Below, piece by piece: positions 26,557 to 35,565 of a stretch of 64,000 nt of DNA; positions within the stretch are counted from its first letter, which is position 1; the number at the start of each line of letters is the position of its first letter. The notes under the pieces are model-generated. The model ran no database searches and had not been told where the DNA came from. It saw only the letters and a list, made by a program, of their open reading frames with translations. The stretch is from Streptomyces antibioticus. Its GTDB lineage: Bacteria; Actinomycetota; Actinomycetes; Streptomycetales; Streptomycetaceae. The position numbers and the translations under genes were made by a program. Location: positions 8,379,750 through 8,443,749 of the forward strand of contig NZ_CM007717.1 of assembly GCF_002019855.1 (NCBI RefSeq), read 5' to 3'.

Positions 26557-27232
26557 CTGACAGCCGGGTCCTGGCGGGAGCTGTCCAGCGCCGACCGGCA
26601 TCGGCTCCCGGCCGCGTGAGGCGGTATCGGACGGCCAGTCGACCGGCCTCGACCGCATGCCTCTTGCGCGGCAGTCGCCCTCTGGCGCGGAACGCGCCCG
26701 TACGGGAGACGGTGGGGGGGGGGCGGCCGGGCGGTGCGGCGGGCTCGGGCCGCGCGGCCCGGTCACCGACCCGGTCGGGACCGTCGTGGACGTCGACGAT
26801 CCGGCACGGGACCGTCCTGGACCGATCGGTCAGGGGGCGGACCGACGGGGCCGGGGCCGGCCGTGGAGCGGGCTGCGGCACGCACGGTCCCGTGGGTGCT
26901 GGCGTGGGGACGGGGGCGACAGTCACGCCGGGCCCGGAGGCCGGCGGTCCTCTTGCAGGGCCGCGAAGAAGGCAAGGGGCCCTGGCTCTGTCCGACGCCG
27001 ATCTCGCCTTGTGGCGGGTGTCGGCGGAGTGCGGGTTCTGTGTGATCGGTACCGCACTGCCGTACGTGCACATCGGTGGTGAGTGGCGTGACCGTGTGCC
27101 GTTCCGCAGGAATCGGTCGCTGTTGTCCGGGGTGGTGCCTGTGGCGTCGGGTGGCGGCCTGTCGAGGGGCGGGGCTGCCGACGGTTCTCGTGGGTGCTGC
27201 CGGACGTCGCTGCCGTGTGTGCTGTTCGGTGC
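26557..27232. other. No recognisable gene; G-rich tract
   Basis: About 675 bp without a convincing coding frame on either strand. A run of ten G residues occurs near 26714. The TetR gene that follows is convergent. Confidence 0.45.
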
Positions 27233-27814
27233 TCATCCGCCGGGTGTGGGTGGGGTGAGGATGCTGCGGACGGCGGGGGCGTAGGCGGTGACGATCTCTT
27301 CGGGTGTCAGGTGGGTGACGGCCGGGATGCGCAGCAGGTAGCGCGTGAGGGCGAGGCCGAGGAGCTGTGAGGAGACCAGCCCCATCTTGTCCTGGTGCGT
27401 GGGGCCCAGGGCGGGGGCCACCTGGGCGGCGAAGATCTCCCGCATGCGCTGTGCGGCGTGGTCGTTGGTGACGGCCGAGCGCAGGAGCAGCAGCAGGGTG
27501 TCGTCGGTGCCGTTGTGTTCCCAGCGGTGCAGGAAGTGCCGTACGAGGGCTGCGGGCCGCTCGTCCGCCGGGATGCCGGTCAGGTCGGGAAGGCGCAGGT
27601 CGATGTCGAGCGCTGCGTCGAAGAGGCGGGCTTTGCTGCCGTAGTAGCGCATGACCATCGAGGGGTCGATGCCGGCGTCGGCTGCCACGGCACGGATCGT
27701 CGTGCGCTCGAAGCCGTGAGCGGCGAACCGCTCCCGAGCGGCTTCCAGGATCGCCGCCCGGGTGCGGGCGGAGCGGCGGGGGCCGGCGTCGTTGTCGGAG
27801 CTGTTCACCGTCAT
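27233..27814 (-). CDS. TetR family transcriptional regulator
   Basis: A 193-residue regulator. The HTH is RTRAAILEAARERFAAHGFERTTIRAVAADAGIDPSMVMRYYGSKARLF split as the usual three helices (about residues 17-62). The C-terminal domain (ALVRHFLHRWE, MREIFAAQVAPAL) matches the AcrR-type ligand-binding fold used with drug exporters. It is divergent from a DHA2 exporter; a pair of inverted 31-bp repeats starts at its own ATG. Predicted to repress both genes until an inducer, probably an exported compound, binds. Confidence 0.9.
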   Translation of the reverse strand: MTVNSSDNDAGPRRSARTRAAILEAARERFAAHGFERTTIRAVAADAGIDPSMVMRYYGSKARLFDAALDIDLRLPDLTGIPADERPAALVRHFLHRWEHNGTDDTLLLLLRSAVTNDHAAQRMREIFAAQVAPALGPTHQDKMGLVSSQLLGLALTRYLLRIPAVTHLTPEEIVTAYAPAVRSILTPPTPGG

Positions 27815-27901
27815 GCCAACAACTGTAGGCCATCACGTGTTGACTTTCCATGTCCCGTCTGCGCACCCTGGTCAACAGGTGATGGCCAACGCTTGTTGGC
27901 A
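27814..27901. promoter_or_regulatory. Large inverted repeat between tetR and exporter (paired operators)
   Basis: The 31-bp arm at 27814-27844 and the arm at 27871-27901 are inverted copies with about five mismatches. Shared cores are TGCCAACAA and GGCCATCAC-GTTGAC. The 26-bp middle would hold the promoters. This looks like two TetR sites arranged symmetrically over both promoters. Confidence 0.7.
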
Positions 27902-28096
27902 ATCAGTTCGAGGTGTTTGCGGTCCCCCTCGACCGCCTGGACGACACCAGCTCGGCCGTCGGCCATCGCCCCCTTCCGACGCGCACGTCGTGCGCCCAAC
28001 CCCGCGCTCCATGCCGTGTCGCGGGTCCTCGGCACCCGCCACCGGACCTGCCCCGCTGCATCGGCGCACTCCTGACCGCGGGAAAGGACACCTGTC

Positions 28097-29647
28097 ATGA
28101 ACCAAGGCCCCACAGCAGCAGGCCGCAAGGCGGTGCGTCATGGCGCGGTGCTGGCGGTCACGTGCCTGGCCCTGGCCACCGTCGTGTCGGCCATGGCCTC
28201 GCTGAACGTGGCGATCCCGGACATCGCGCGGGAGACGCACGCCAGCCAGACACAGCTCTCGTGGATCATCGACGCCTACAGTCTGGTCTTCGCCGCGCTG
28301 CTGCTTCTGGCGGCGACCCTGGGCGACCGCTTCGGCCGGCGCCGGGCCCTGCTGGGCGGTCTCGCGCTGTTCGCGGGAGGGTCGGCCGCCGCCACCTTCT
28401 CCGACGATCCGGCGGTCCTGATCGCGCTGCGGGCGGTCCTCGGTGTGGGGGCGGCGTTCGTGATGCCGGCGACGTTGTCGACGATCACGAGTACGTTTCC
28501 CAGGGAGCAGCGGACCCGGGCGGTGAGTGTCTGGGCGGCGGTGGCCGGTGCCAGTGCGGTGCTGGGTCTGCTGGCGTCGGGTGCGGTGCTGGAGGTGTGG
28601 TCGTGGCGTTCGGTGTTCTGGCTGAACGTGCTGCTGGCGGTCGTGGCGTTCGTCGGCACCTTCGTGTTCGTGCCGGAGTCCGCCGAGCCCGCCAAGCAGC
28701 GCGTGGACGCGGTCGGGGCCGCGCTGACCGTGGTCGGTCTGGGCATCCTGGTCTATTCGGTCATCGAGGCGCCGGAGCACGGATGGGGAAGCGCGCGCAC
28801 TCTGGCCGGTATCGCGCTGGGCCTGGTGGTGCTGGCGGGCTTCGTGGCCTGGGAACTGCGCACTGCGCACCCCCTGCTCGACCCGCGGCTCTTCCGCCAC
28901 CGGCCGTTCGCCGCGGGGACGCTGTCCATCACGTTGCAGTTCTTCGCGTTCTTCGGCTTCATCTTCGTCGTCATGCAGTACCTGCAACTGGTGCGGGGTG
29001 ACAGTGCCCTGATCGCCGCGGTGAGTGTCCTGCCGATGTCCGCCGCGATGATCCCCGCCGCCCGTCTCGCACCGAAACTGGCGGCACGTGTCGGCGTCCG
29101 CCGTCCCTGGATCGTGGGTCTGATCGCGGTCGGTGCCGGTCTGGCCGTGCTCGCCGAACTGGACGCGGGCAGCTCCTACTGGCTGATCCTGACGGGACTC
29201 GTTCCGCTGGGTGCCGGTATGGGGCTGGCGATGACGCCGGCCACCGCGGCCATCACCGACGCGCTGCCGTCGCGTCTGCAGAACGTGGGCTCCGCGGTGA
29301 ACGACCTGGCCCGTGAGCTGGGCGGCGCGCTGGGCATCGCCGTTCTCGGCAGTGCGCTGAACGCCGGGTATCGCGATGCTCTCGACGTCGAGGGGCTTGC
29401 CGAGCCGGTCGCGGAGGCGGCCCGCTCCTCGCTCGCCGCGGCCAACGTCGTCGGCACCAAGACCGGCAACACCGCTCTGATCGACCAGGCCCGTGACGCC
29501 TTCGCCTCCGGCCTCCACCTCGCGCTCCTCACCGGAGCGGGAGCAGCCGTCATCGCAGCCGTCTGCGTCGCCCTGCTCCTGCGCCGCCCGAACCGGTCCG
29601 CCGGTCCCGCCCGGGAAAGCACCCTCAGCGCGGTCGGAGAGAACTGA
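28097..29647 (+). CDS. MFS drug exporter, DHA2 (14-TMS) family
   Basis: A 516-residue membrane protein with 14 predicted hydrophobic segments. The motif A loop is LGDRFGRRRALLGG, motif B-like sequence is ALRAVLGVGAAFVMPAT and the C motif is SVWAAVAGASAVLGLLASGAV. It resembles EmrB/QacA-type proton antiporters for drugs or endogenous antibiotics. It is controlled by the divergent TetR. A strong hairpin terminator follows at 29669. A decayed copy of its last 75 codons lies 1 kb downstream. Confidence 0.92.
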   Translation: MNQGPTAAGRKAVRHGAVLAVTCLALATVVSAMASLNVAIPDIARETHASQTQLSWIIDAYSLVFAALLLLAATLGDRFGRRRALLGGLALFAGGSAAATFSDDPAVLIALRAVLGVGAAFVMPATLSTITSTFPREQRTRAVSVWAAVAGASAVLGLLASGAVLEVWSWRSVFWLNVLLAVVAFVGTFVFVPESAEPAKQRVDAVGAALTVVGLGILVYSVIEAPEHGWGSARTLAGIALGLVVLAGFVAWELRTAHPLLDPRLFRHRPFAAGTLSITLQFFAFFGFIFVVMQYLQLVRGDSALIAAVSVLPMSAAMIPAARLAPKLAARVGVRRPWIVGLIAVGAGLAVLAELDAGSSYWLILTGLVPLGAGMGLAMTPATAAITDALPSRLQNVGSAVNDLARELGGALGIAVLGSALNAGYRDALDVEGLAEPVAEAARSSLAAANVVGTKTGNTALIDQARDAFASGLHLALLTGAGAAVIAAVCVALLLRRPNRSAGPARESTLSAVGEN

Positions 29648-29668
29648 CCCGACCACCACCCTTCCGCC

Positions 29669-29707
29669 ACACCGCCTGTGCCGTGCACTCTTCGGCACAG
29701 GCGGTGT
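29669..29707 (+). terminator. Hairpin terminator after the exporter
   Basis: A perfect 15-bp stem (ACACCGCCTGTGCCG and its complement) with a 9-nt loop, 22 bp after the exporter stop. No T-run follows, as is common in actinomycetes. Confidence 0.75.
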
Positions 29708-29744
29708 CGTGTCCGGTCCGGGGCGTCGTGGTGGGACGACGTGC

Positions 29745-29815
29745 TTCTCCAGACTCCGCCGCGCAATCGACAAGGACTCCGCCACTTCCCGGGCCGAGGC
29801 CCCGAACAGAGGGCG
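29745..29815 (-). pseudogene. LuxR-type HTH remnant
   Basis: The minus strand reads GASAREVAESLSIARRSLEKHV, which resembles the helix-turn-helix of LuxR/NarL regulators (SAREVA...S.RTVEKHV). The rest of the domain has been lost. Evidence is short and weak. Confidence 0.3.
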
Positions 29816-30394
29816 CAGAGGTCCTCGGCCCAGGCGGCCACGCGGCCCGTGCGCCGGACGAGCCCGTGGGCAAGCGACCGCCCCGGACAGCGCCCCACAT
29901 CGGCGCTCCCGGGGTCCGCGCGCGGGCGCGGACCCCGGCGGCGGTGGCGGAGCCGTCTCCCGGCGCCGCGACGACCGTTCCCGTTCCCGCGCCGCCCAGC
30001 AGGGCCAGGGCCTCACCCGGCACACGGATCGCCTCGTGACGGGCGGCGGGTCGGTACCCAGGCGTGCCCTGTTCGGACGGACTGGGGGACAGCCATGGGC
30101 CGGCTCGTTCGAAGGGGACGGGGCGGAGCCGGGACGGCCGCTCCGACCGGCGGGAACGGGCAACCGACCCGCTTCCTCGGCCGGCATGCCGGCGGCGCGT
30201 CGGGAGATGGGCGAAGGGCACTCATCAACGGGACGTCCGCGTCACCGCATCACTCGACGAACGCGCGTCCCGCGCCGCGCTCACACCATGCGTCTCAGCA
30301 ACGCCTCCACCGCGTCGACGAGAGGGTCGCCCTCGCTGCCCGGGTACCGCACGCTGAGCACCATGCACTCAGTCGCCGGAGAGCCTGAGCAAGG

Positions 30395-30640
30395 CACGCC
30401 CTCGATGTCGAGGGGCTTCCCGAGCCCGCCGCGGAGGCGGCCCGCTCCTCGCTCGCCGCGGCCCGCATGGCGGGAACCAGGACGAGCAACCCGTCCCTGA
30501 TCGATCATGCCGACGACGCCCTCTCGTCCGGCCTCCACTTCGCTCTTGCTCCCCGGTGCAGGAGCCGCGGCCCTGAGCGATGTCGCGGTGGCGCTCCTGC
30601 TGCGCCACACGCGAAGCTCCGGGGACGTGCGTGCGGCCGC
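30395..30640 (+). pseudogene. Second copy of an exporter 3' end
   Basis: DNA from about 30401 to 30625 aligns with 29381-29604 at the end of the DHA2 exporter: CTCGATGTCGAGGGGCTTCC versus CTCGACGTCGAGGGGCTTGC, then a shared GGAGGCGGCCCGCTCCTCGC block. The copy has indels and reads through several frames. It is either a tandem duplication that decayed or the tail of a lost paralogue. Confidence 0.6.
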
Positions 30641-30844
30641 CGGCATCGGGGCCGAACGCTCGTGAACCGCGGTGTCCATGCGGGCTGCCGACGGGCATCC
30701 GTGCGGGTGAGGTGAAGTCCCCCGACGTGTGCGCCTGTTCGGCGGCCCGGCCGAAAGGGGGAGCGCCGGCTGATGAGAGGGCACGGGGCGCGGGTGGGGC
30801 CCGTTCGCCCGGCACCGCCTGACAACAGATCTTCGGTTCGGGAC

Positions 30845-31456
30845 TCAGGTGGCGAGTTTGAGCACGACGCACAGGTAACCGCAGAGTCCGAGCACGGTGG
30901 CGAGCCAGACGGTGACGGTGTGGAGGGCGAGCCGGCCGGGGGTGGGGAGTATGCCGAGGTGGACCAGCGCGGCCTTGCTCACTCGCGGCCGGGGCCCGTG
31001 CCTGGGCAGGTTTTCGAGGGCCCGGCGCAGCGCCCTGCGGGAGGCGGGCTCGGTGAGGCCGAGGGACGTGCCGTGGGCGTCACGCACCAGCAAGACGCGT
31101 TCCGAGACACCGCCATAGGAAAAATAGGTCAACAGTCGGACTCGCTCGATCTGGGACAGGTCCACGGTGCGCTCACCGGTCAGGGTCCGCGCGATCATGA
31201 GGTCTCCGGAGCGGCGCGGCCGCTGTTTCTCCGTGTTCAGTGCGGTGAGCAGCAGGAGTCCGGCCGGTCCTGCGGTCAGCGCCGACGCGATGGCCACCTC
31301 CGCGGGAAACAGGCCGGCGGCCGCCACGGCGAGCGCGGCGAAGGGCGACGCGACGAGCGCCCCGGCGAAGGCGGTCCAGCGGCGCGCCCGTCGCCGTGCC
31401 GCCGCGGGCGTTGTCCGCAGGTGTGTGCACTTCGCTTTCACCCGGTTCTTGAGCAC
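30845..31456 (-). CDS. Hypothetical membrane protein (3 TMS)
   Basis: A 203-residue protein from GTG 31456. Two adjacent hydrophobic segments (WTAFAGALVASPFAALAVAAAG and a following Ala/Leu stretch, residues about 28-75) are followed by a soluble, PH-like beta region (TVDLSQIERVRLLTYFSYGG, RVLLVRDAHGTSLGL) and a third segment near the C-terminus (VWLATVLGLCGYLCVVL). The start overlaps the end of the upstream membrane gene, so the two were coupled. No family name recognised; it resembles small PH-domain membrane proteins. Confidence 0.7.
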   Translation of the reverse strand: MLKNRVKAKCTHLRTTPAAARRRARRWTAFAGALVASPFAALAVAAAGLFPAEVAIASALTAGPAGLLLLTALNTEKQRPRRSGDLMIARTLTGERTVDLSQIERVRLLTYFSYGGVSERVLLVRDAHGTSLGLTEPASRRALRRALENLPRHGPRPRVSKAALVHLGILPTPGRLALHTVTVWLATVLGLCGYLCVVLKLAT

Positions 31457-31723
31457 TGCGGCTCCCTTGCGTCCAGTGGGTCCTGCACCGTGGGTCCTCG
31501 CCTCGTGAACCAGTCGGAGAGGGCCGCGCCGCCCTGCGGTCCCAGGCTCAGAAACACCAGCACCCACGCACAGTAGGGGCGCAGCGACCCCGTTCACCCG
31601 GATCCGCGCCGGGGAGTATCGCGCGCGCACCCTCTTCGGTGCCCACCCGCGGAGCATGGCGATGCCGAAAGGCAGCAGTACCGCCGTGAACAGGCCGATC
31701 CAGCACCACAGGAAAACCGCCAC
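31438..31723 (-). pseudogene. Small membrane protein with a frameshift
   Basis: From GTG 31723 the frame reads VFLWCWIGLFTAVLLPFGIAM (a TM helix) and RVRARYSPARIRVNGVAA. A 1-nt shift near 31575 is then needed to continue YCAWVLVFLSLGPQGGAALS (second TM helix) to TGA 31438. Read straight through, the first frame instead fuses to the downstream gene. It could be a genuine mutation or a sequencing error in a C-run. Confidence 0.55.
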
Positions 31724-31852
31724 GTCCCGCCCTCTTTTTTCGCTTCCCAGATGCGGATTCTGCCTCCGCGCCCGGTCCGCCGTCACTGCCGGACTCCGGC
31801 AGTCTCCGGTCGGCCAGGCTGCCTGGCGCACGTCGCGGGCGTTCGACGCTCA

Positions 31853-32533
31853 TCACCCGACCGAGCAGTTTCCCCAGAGCGCGGAGAGGGCTTCGGGAAT
31901 CTGCGCGACATCGCCGCAGCCCTGTGGCCCATGGGGGAAGCCGTCGCTGGTGAGGTAGGTCCAGCCGCCTGCGGAAGTGCTGCGGAAGTACTTGGTGACG
32001 CTGCCCTCGTCCTGCATGTTGACCAGTTCGTCGTGCGTGGCACCGGGGGTGGCATGGAAACGGGTGGCGGCGTAGCGGACGCCGCCGCACTGACCGTAGA
32101 AGAACGTCCCCGAATCCGGGCCAATATGGACGAAACGGGGAAAGCTGCGCCGGTACGCCTCCGTCACGGCGGCCTTCACCTGGCTGCCGGCGGTCAGGTT
32201 GCGGCAGTCGGCGTGGTCCGCGGACGGGGGGTGGGGCGCCGCGGGAGTGGGCGTTGTGGCCTTGACCGGGGTGGCGATGGTGCCCGACGGAGCGGGCGTG
32301 GTGGTGGCCGGGCCGGCCGTCGGGGTGCCGGTCGGCGTCGGGGAGCTGGTGGTGGGGGTGGTGCCGGTCGGCGTCGGGGCCTGTGCGGAAGACGAGGACG
32401 AGAGCGCGGAGGAGGACGAGGCGGATGCGGGTGTGCCTGAGCCGGTGGGGGAGTTCAACGCCTCCTGGCACCCCGTCAACGCCAGGATCCCGCCCATCAC
32501 CGCTATCACCGACGCACCTCTGACACCAGGCAT
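31853..32533 (-). CDS. Secreted lipoprotein, unknown function
   Basis: A 226-residue protein. The N-terminus has a lipoprotein signal with lipobox LTGC (Cys22). A long Ser/Thr/Pro linker follows (about 30-95). The C-terminal globular domain (LTAGSQVKAAVTEAYRRSFP, GTFFYGQCGGVRYAATRF, GGWTYLTSDGF, CGDVAQIPEALSALWGNC) contains four cysteines, probably in disulfides. It is anchored on the outer face of the membrane. Similar actinobacterial lipoproteins are uncharacterised. Confidence 0.8.
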   Translation of the reverse strand: MPGVRGASVIAVMGGILALTGCQEALNSPTGSGTPASASSSSALSSSSSAQAPTPTGTTPTTSSPTPTGTPTAGPATTTPAPSGTIATPVKATTPTPAAPHPPSADHADCRNLTAGSQVKAAVTEAYRRSFPRFVHIGPDSGTFFYGQCGGVRYAATRFHATPGATHDELVNMQDEGSVTKYFRSTSAGGWTYLTSDGFPHGPQGCGDVAQIPEALSALWGNCSVG

Positions 32534-33166
32534 GGGAGTCCTCTCTCCGACCGTTCTCGGCTGTTGAAGCTACAACTAGACGCACGGGGCAGCGCCATGG
32601 TTGCGGGGCGAGGGGGCTACGAGATGGTCTCGATTCCTTGTGCGCGTGCGCTCCGCTCCTCCGCGCTCGTCGCGGGCCGGGAAACTGCCGTAGACGGGTC
32701 TGCGCAGCGACGATCTGCAATCCCGCCTGACGGCCGCCGACCCGGCAGTGCCATCGGTCCGATGCGCGGCAGCGAGCCTCCGCCAACTGGAAGTCGCAGG
32801 TCAAGGGCTGGCGTGCCTCGTGCCCAGGCCGCTCACCCTGGTCGTGGGCGGGAGTCCTGGGAGGGAGATCGTCCGTCAAGGTGTGATGCGCGGCTCCATG
32901 CCGGCTCCGCCGATGCCGCTCGGCTGTTCCATTCGGATCGTGCGAGGCTTGTCGTACTGCCCGGACGGATACGCAAGGCGTGCAGGCGGCACGGCATCGG
33001 CTCGTCAGGACTCCGGCGTACAGAGCAGCCTTCCCACGTGCCGCCCTCTGCGGAGACGACATGAACGTTCAGGTCAGCGCACATCCGATGTGGCCATGCA
33101 CCTGCACCGTCACAGCAGGAAGGGTCCACTCGGGGGACAGGCCCCGGTGCGCGGACGGTGCTCGCG
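32534..33166. other. No recognisable gene
   Basis: About 630 bp between the lipoprotein start and the hydrolase 3' end. It must hold the lipoprotein promoter. No frame shows a known domain. Confidence 0.45.
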
Positions 33167-33853
33167 TCAGTGGTCGGCCGCCAACTTCCCGATCAGGCGG
33201 GCGAGTTCGGCGGGCTTGGAGAACATCGGCCAGTGACCCGAGTCGAGGTCGGCGAACTCGACCCGCTCGGCCTTGGCGAGTTCCGGCACGTCGCCGGCGG
33301 CGATCCACGCGCGGGCCTGCTCCGGCGTGAACTCCGGGCAGACCACCACGACCGGAACCTTGTAGCGGCGCTCGTCCGACAGCCGCACCACGCCCCTGGC
33401 CACCCCCTCGGGGACGGGGACGGCATCGGTTTCGAAGCGCCGGCGCAGTTCATCGTCGAGGTCGGCACTGTCCGCGCCCTCGAACGGGCCCCAGCCGGGG
33501 AAGTGCATGGCGCCGTCGCGCATCTCGAAGAAGTCGGCGTACGGATGGCCGTCCTCGTGGGGGAAGCCGCCGATCAGCGCCAGCCCGGCCACCCGTTCCG
33601 GACGCGCGTCGGCGGCCATCCAGCCGAGCGAGCAGGCGGCCGAGTGCGCCACGAGCAGGGGCCTTTCCGCCGTCGCGTCGACGGCGGCGAGGACCGCCGC
33701 CACCTGCTCGTCGAGCGTGGCGGACGAATTTCCGTCGCCCTGACCCGGAAGAACCACCGGCCGCGGGCGGTGACCGAGTGCCTCAAGCGCCGGTGTCACC
33801 TCGTCCCATGCGGTGCCGTCCAGCCAGAGACCACCGATGAGCAGGATGTCCAT
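33167..33853 (-). CDS. Alpha/beta hydrolase
   Basis: A 228-residue hydrolase. It begins DILLIGGLWLDGTAW; the nucleophile elbow is LLVAHSAACSLGW (Ser in a variant of GxSxG), and the late His is in DLDSGHWPMFSKP. The lid region includes MRDGAMHFPGWGPFEG. The substrate is unknown; esterase or lactonase activity is likely. It is divergent from a WYL-domain regulator 161 bp away, which may control it. ATG 33853 fits the family start. Confidence 0.88.
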   Translation of the reverse strand: MDILLIGGLWLDGTAWDEVTPALEALGHRPRPVVLPGQGDGNSSATLDEQVAAVLAAVDATAERPLLVAHSAACSLGWMAADARPERVAGLALIGGFPHEDGHPYADFFEMRDGAMHFPGWGPFEGADSADLDDELRRRFETDAVPVPEGVARGVVRLSDERRYKVPVVVVCPEFTPEQARAWIAAGDVPELAKAERVEFADLDSGHWPMFSKPAELARLIGKLAADH

Positions 33854-34014
33854 AGTGAGATCAACTTTCGTCGAGGTAGGAGCCGGAGAGAAAGGGGAGG
33901 GCAGCCCGGAGCACGTCGGTTGGACGCGGCCTGCCCGACCGGCCCTGCCCATGCTAGGAGGGGTTCAGGACGATCGGCTTCCTGATTGCCGGCAAGCCGC
34001 CTACGCTCTCCGGG

Positions 34015-35004
34015 GTGGAGACCGGAACGAGCCCTACCGCCCGCGCGCTGCGCACCCTCGAGATCCTGCGGACCCGCCCAGGTACGACCTCGGAGCAGCT
34101 CGCGGAGCGCCTCGGGGTGACCGACCGCGCGGCCCGCCGCTATGTCGCGATCCTGCGGGAGGCCGGCATTCCCGTGGATTCCGTGCGCGGCCCGTACGGC
34201 GGCTACCGGTTGCGGCGCGGGACCACCCTGCCGCCGGTGAGCTTCACTCAGAGCGAGGCGCTCGGCCTGGTCATGGCGGTGCTCGACGGCAGGCCGGCCG
34301 CCACCGACCCCGGGGATCTCGTCGGCTCCGCCCTCGGCAAGGTCGTCCACGCCCTCCCCGAGGGGATCGGACGCCAGGCCGCCGCGCTGCGCGAGCACGC
34401 CGCCGCCGCGCCCGACCCCGGGGCGGCCTACGCCGATCCCGCCGTCACGAGCGCCCTGGTGGACGCGATCGCCTCCAGACGGCGGGTGCTGATCACCTAT
34501 CGGAGCGAGGCCGGCAACGAGTGGCAGACGGAGGTGGATCCGTGGGCGGTGGTCGTACGCCGGGCGCGCTGGTACCTGCTCTGTCATTCCCATCGCGCGG
34601 ACGCCGTGCGCACCTACCGGATCGACCGGGTGGTGGCGGCCGAGGAGAGCGCGGCCGGGTTCCGGATGCCGGAGGACCTCGACCCGGTCGCGGTGCTGGA
34701 GGAGAACCTCGGCACCGGATGGGCCTATCCCACGCGGGTCCTCTTCCACGCACCGATGGACCGGGTCGCCCCATGGGTCGGACCGTCGATGGGACGGCTC
34801 GAACCCGCCGGCGCGGCGGCGGAGCACTGCCTCCTCGTCGGCAGCACCCGCAACCCGGTGATGTACGCGGGGGAATGGCTGGCGGCGGTCCCTTTCCCCT
34901 TCCGTGTGGAGGGCGGGACGGAACTCCGGGACGCGGTGGCCGACCTGGCGTCCCGCCTGGGCGCGGCCGTATCGGACGCGCCTCGCCCGACGGGCGCGAG
35001 GTGA
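34015..35004 (+). CDS. HTH/WYL-domain transcriptional regulator (YafY type)
   Basis: A 329-residue regulator with an N-terminal winged helix (RALRTLEILRTRPGTTSEQLAERLGVTDRAARRYVAIL, in two helices at 9-48) and a WYL domain with the motif RARWYLL at residues 184-189. A C-terminal WCX-like extension follows. WYL proteins sense ligands, often nucleic acid or nucleotides, and several regulate DNA damage or phage defence. A TACGCT box 7 bp before the GTG suggests a leaderless transcript. Divergent from the hydrolase gene. Confidence 0.9.
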   Translation: METGTSPTARALRTLEILRTRPGTTSEQLAERLGVTDRAARRYVAILREAGIPVDSVRGPYGGYRLRRGTTLPPVSFTQSEALGLVMAVLDGRPAATDPGDLVGSALGKVVHALPEGIGRQAAALREHAAAAPDPGAAYADPAVTSALVDAIASRRRVLITYRSEAGNEWQTEVDPWAVVVRRARWYLLCHSHRADAVRTYRIDRVVAAEESAAGFRMPEDLDPVAVLEENLGTGWAYPTRVLFHAPMDRVAPWVGPSMGRLEPAGAAAEHCLLVGSTRNPVMYAGEWLAAVPFPFRVEGGTELRDAVADLASRLGAAVSDAPRPTGAR

Positions 35005-35083
35005 GTGAAGGACACCTCACATCCCTTCGCGCCGGAGGCCCCTCGCGTACGGGCCGGCCGACAGCTCGGCGAAGCCTCTCCCT

Positions 35084-35491
35084 TCACTTCACGGTGTCGA
35101 CCTGTCTAGCGAGGGGGAGGAGGGGAGGGGACTGCGGGGCGGGAGCGGACGCCGCGTCCTGGGCTGCCATGACCTCGTCGCCGTGTTCGAAGGCCCAGGC
35201 GCCGACGGCGTCGATGGGTGCGAGCAAGCTCCGCCCCAGAGCGGTGAGTCGGTACTCGACGCGTGAGGGTGCTGTGCGGTGTGCCTGCCGTTCGACCAGT
35301 CCGTTGAACTGGAGCCGTCGCAAAGTCTCGGTGAGGACTTTGGAACTGATTCCCCCGATCCGCTCCCGTAGTTCGACGGGGCGCCTGGGGCCGTCGCGCA
35401 GGGCCCAGAGCACGACGGCGTTCCAGGTGTTGGAGAGCAGGTCGAAGGCGAGGCGGGCGCGGCAGTCGGCGAGGAAGGCGTCGGTGGTCAC
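35084..35491 (-). CDS. HxlR family transcriptional regulator
   Basis: A 135-residue winged-helix regulator. It shows FDLLSNTWNAVVLWALRDGPRRPVELRERI, SSKVLTETLRRLQFNGLVERQ and VEYRLTALGRSLLAPIDAVGAWA. The usual N-terminal redox Cys is at C11 (ADCRARLAF), so it may sense electrophiles or oxidants. GTG 35491 is chosen because the domain begins there. It is divergent from the dehydrogenase-like gene at 35566 (74-bp gap) and likely regulates it. Confidence 0.88.
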   Translation of the reverse strand: MTTDAFLADCRARLAFDLLSNTWNAVVLWALRDGPRRPVELRERIGGISSKVLTETLRRLQFNGLVERQAHRTAPSRVEYRLTALGRSLLAPIDAVGAWAFEHGDEVMAAQDAASAPAPQSPPLLPLARQVDTVK

Positions 35492-35565
35492 GTACCGAAT
35501 GGTGCCCGACCGGCCCCCTACCGTCGGTGTGAACGGTCGAAGCAGCCGCGGAGAAGGGCCACTTG

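Noticed and set aside
26557..27232. Overlapping open frames on both strands
   Set aside because: All are Arg/Pro/Gly-rich with no signatures or ribosome-binding sites.
27872..30187. Very long minus-strand open frame across the DHA2 exporter
   Set aside because: Antisense of the exporter with no family signature; only a short LuxR-like piece near its start is worth noting.
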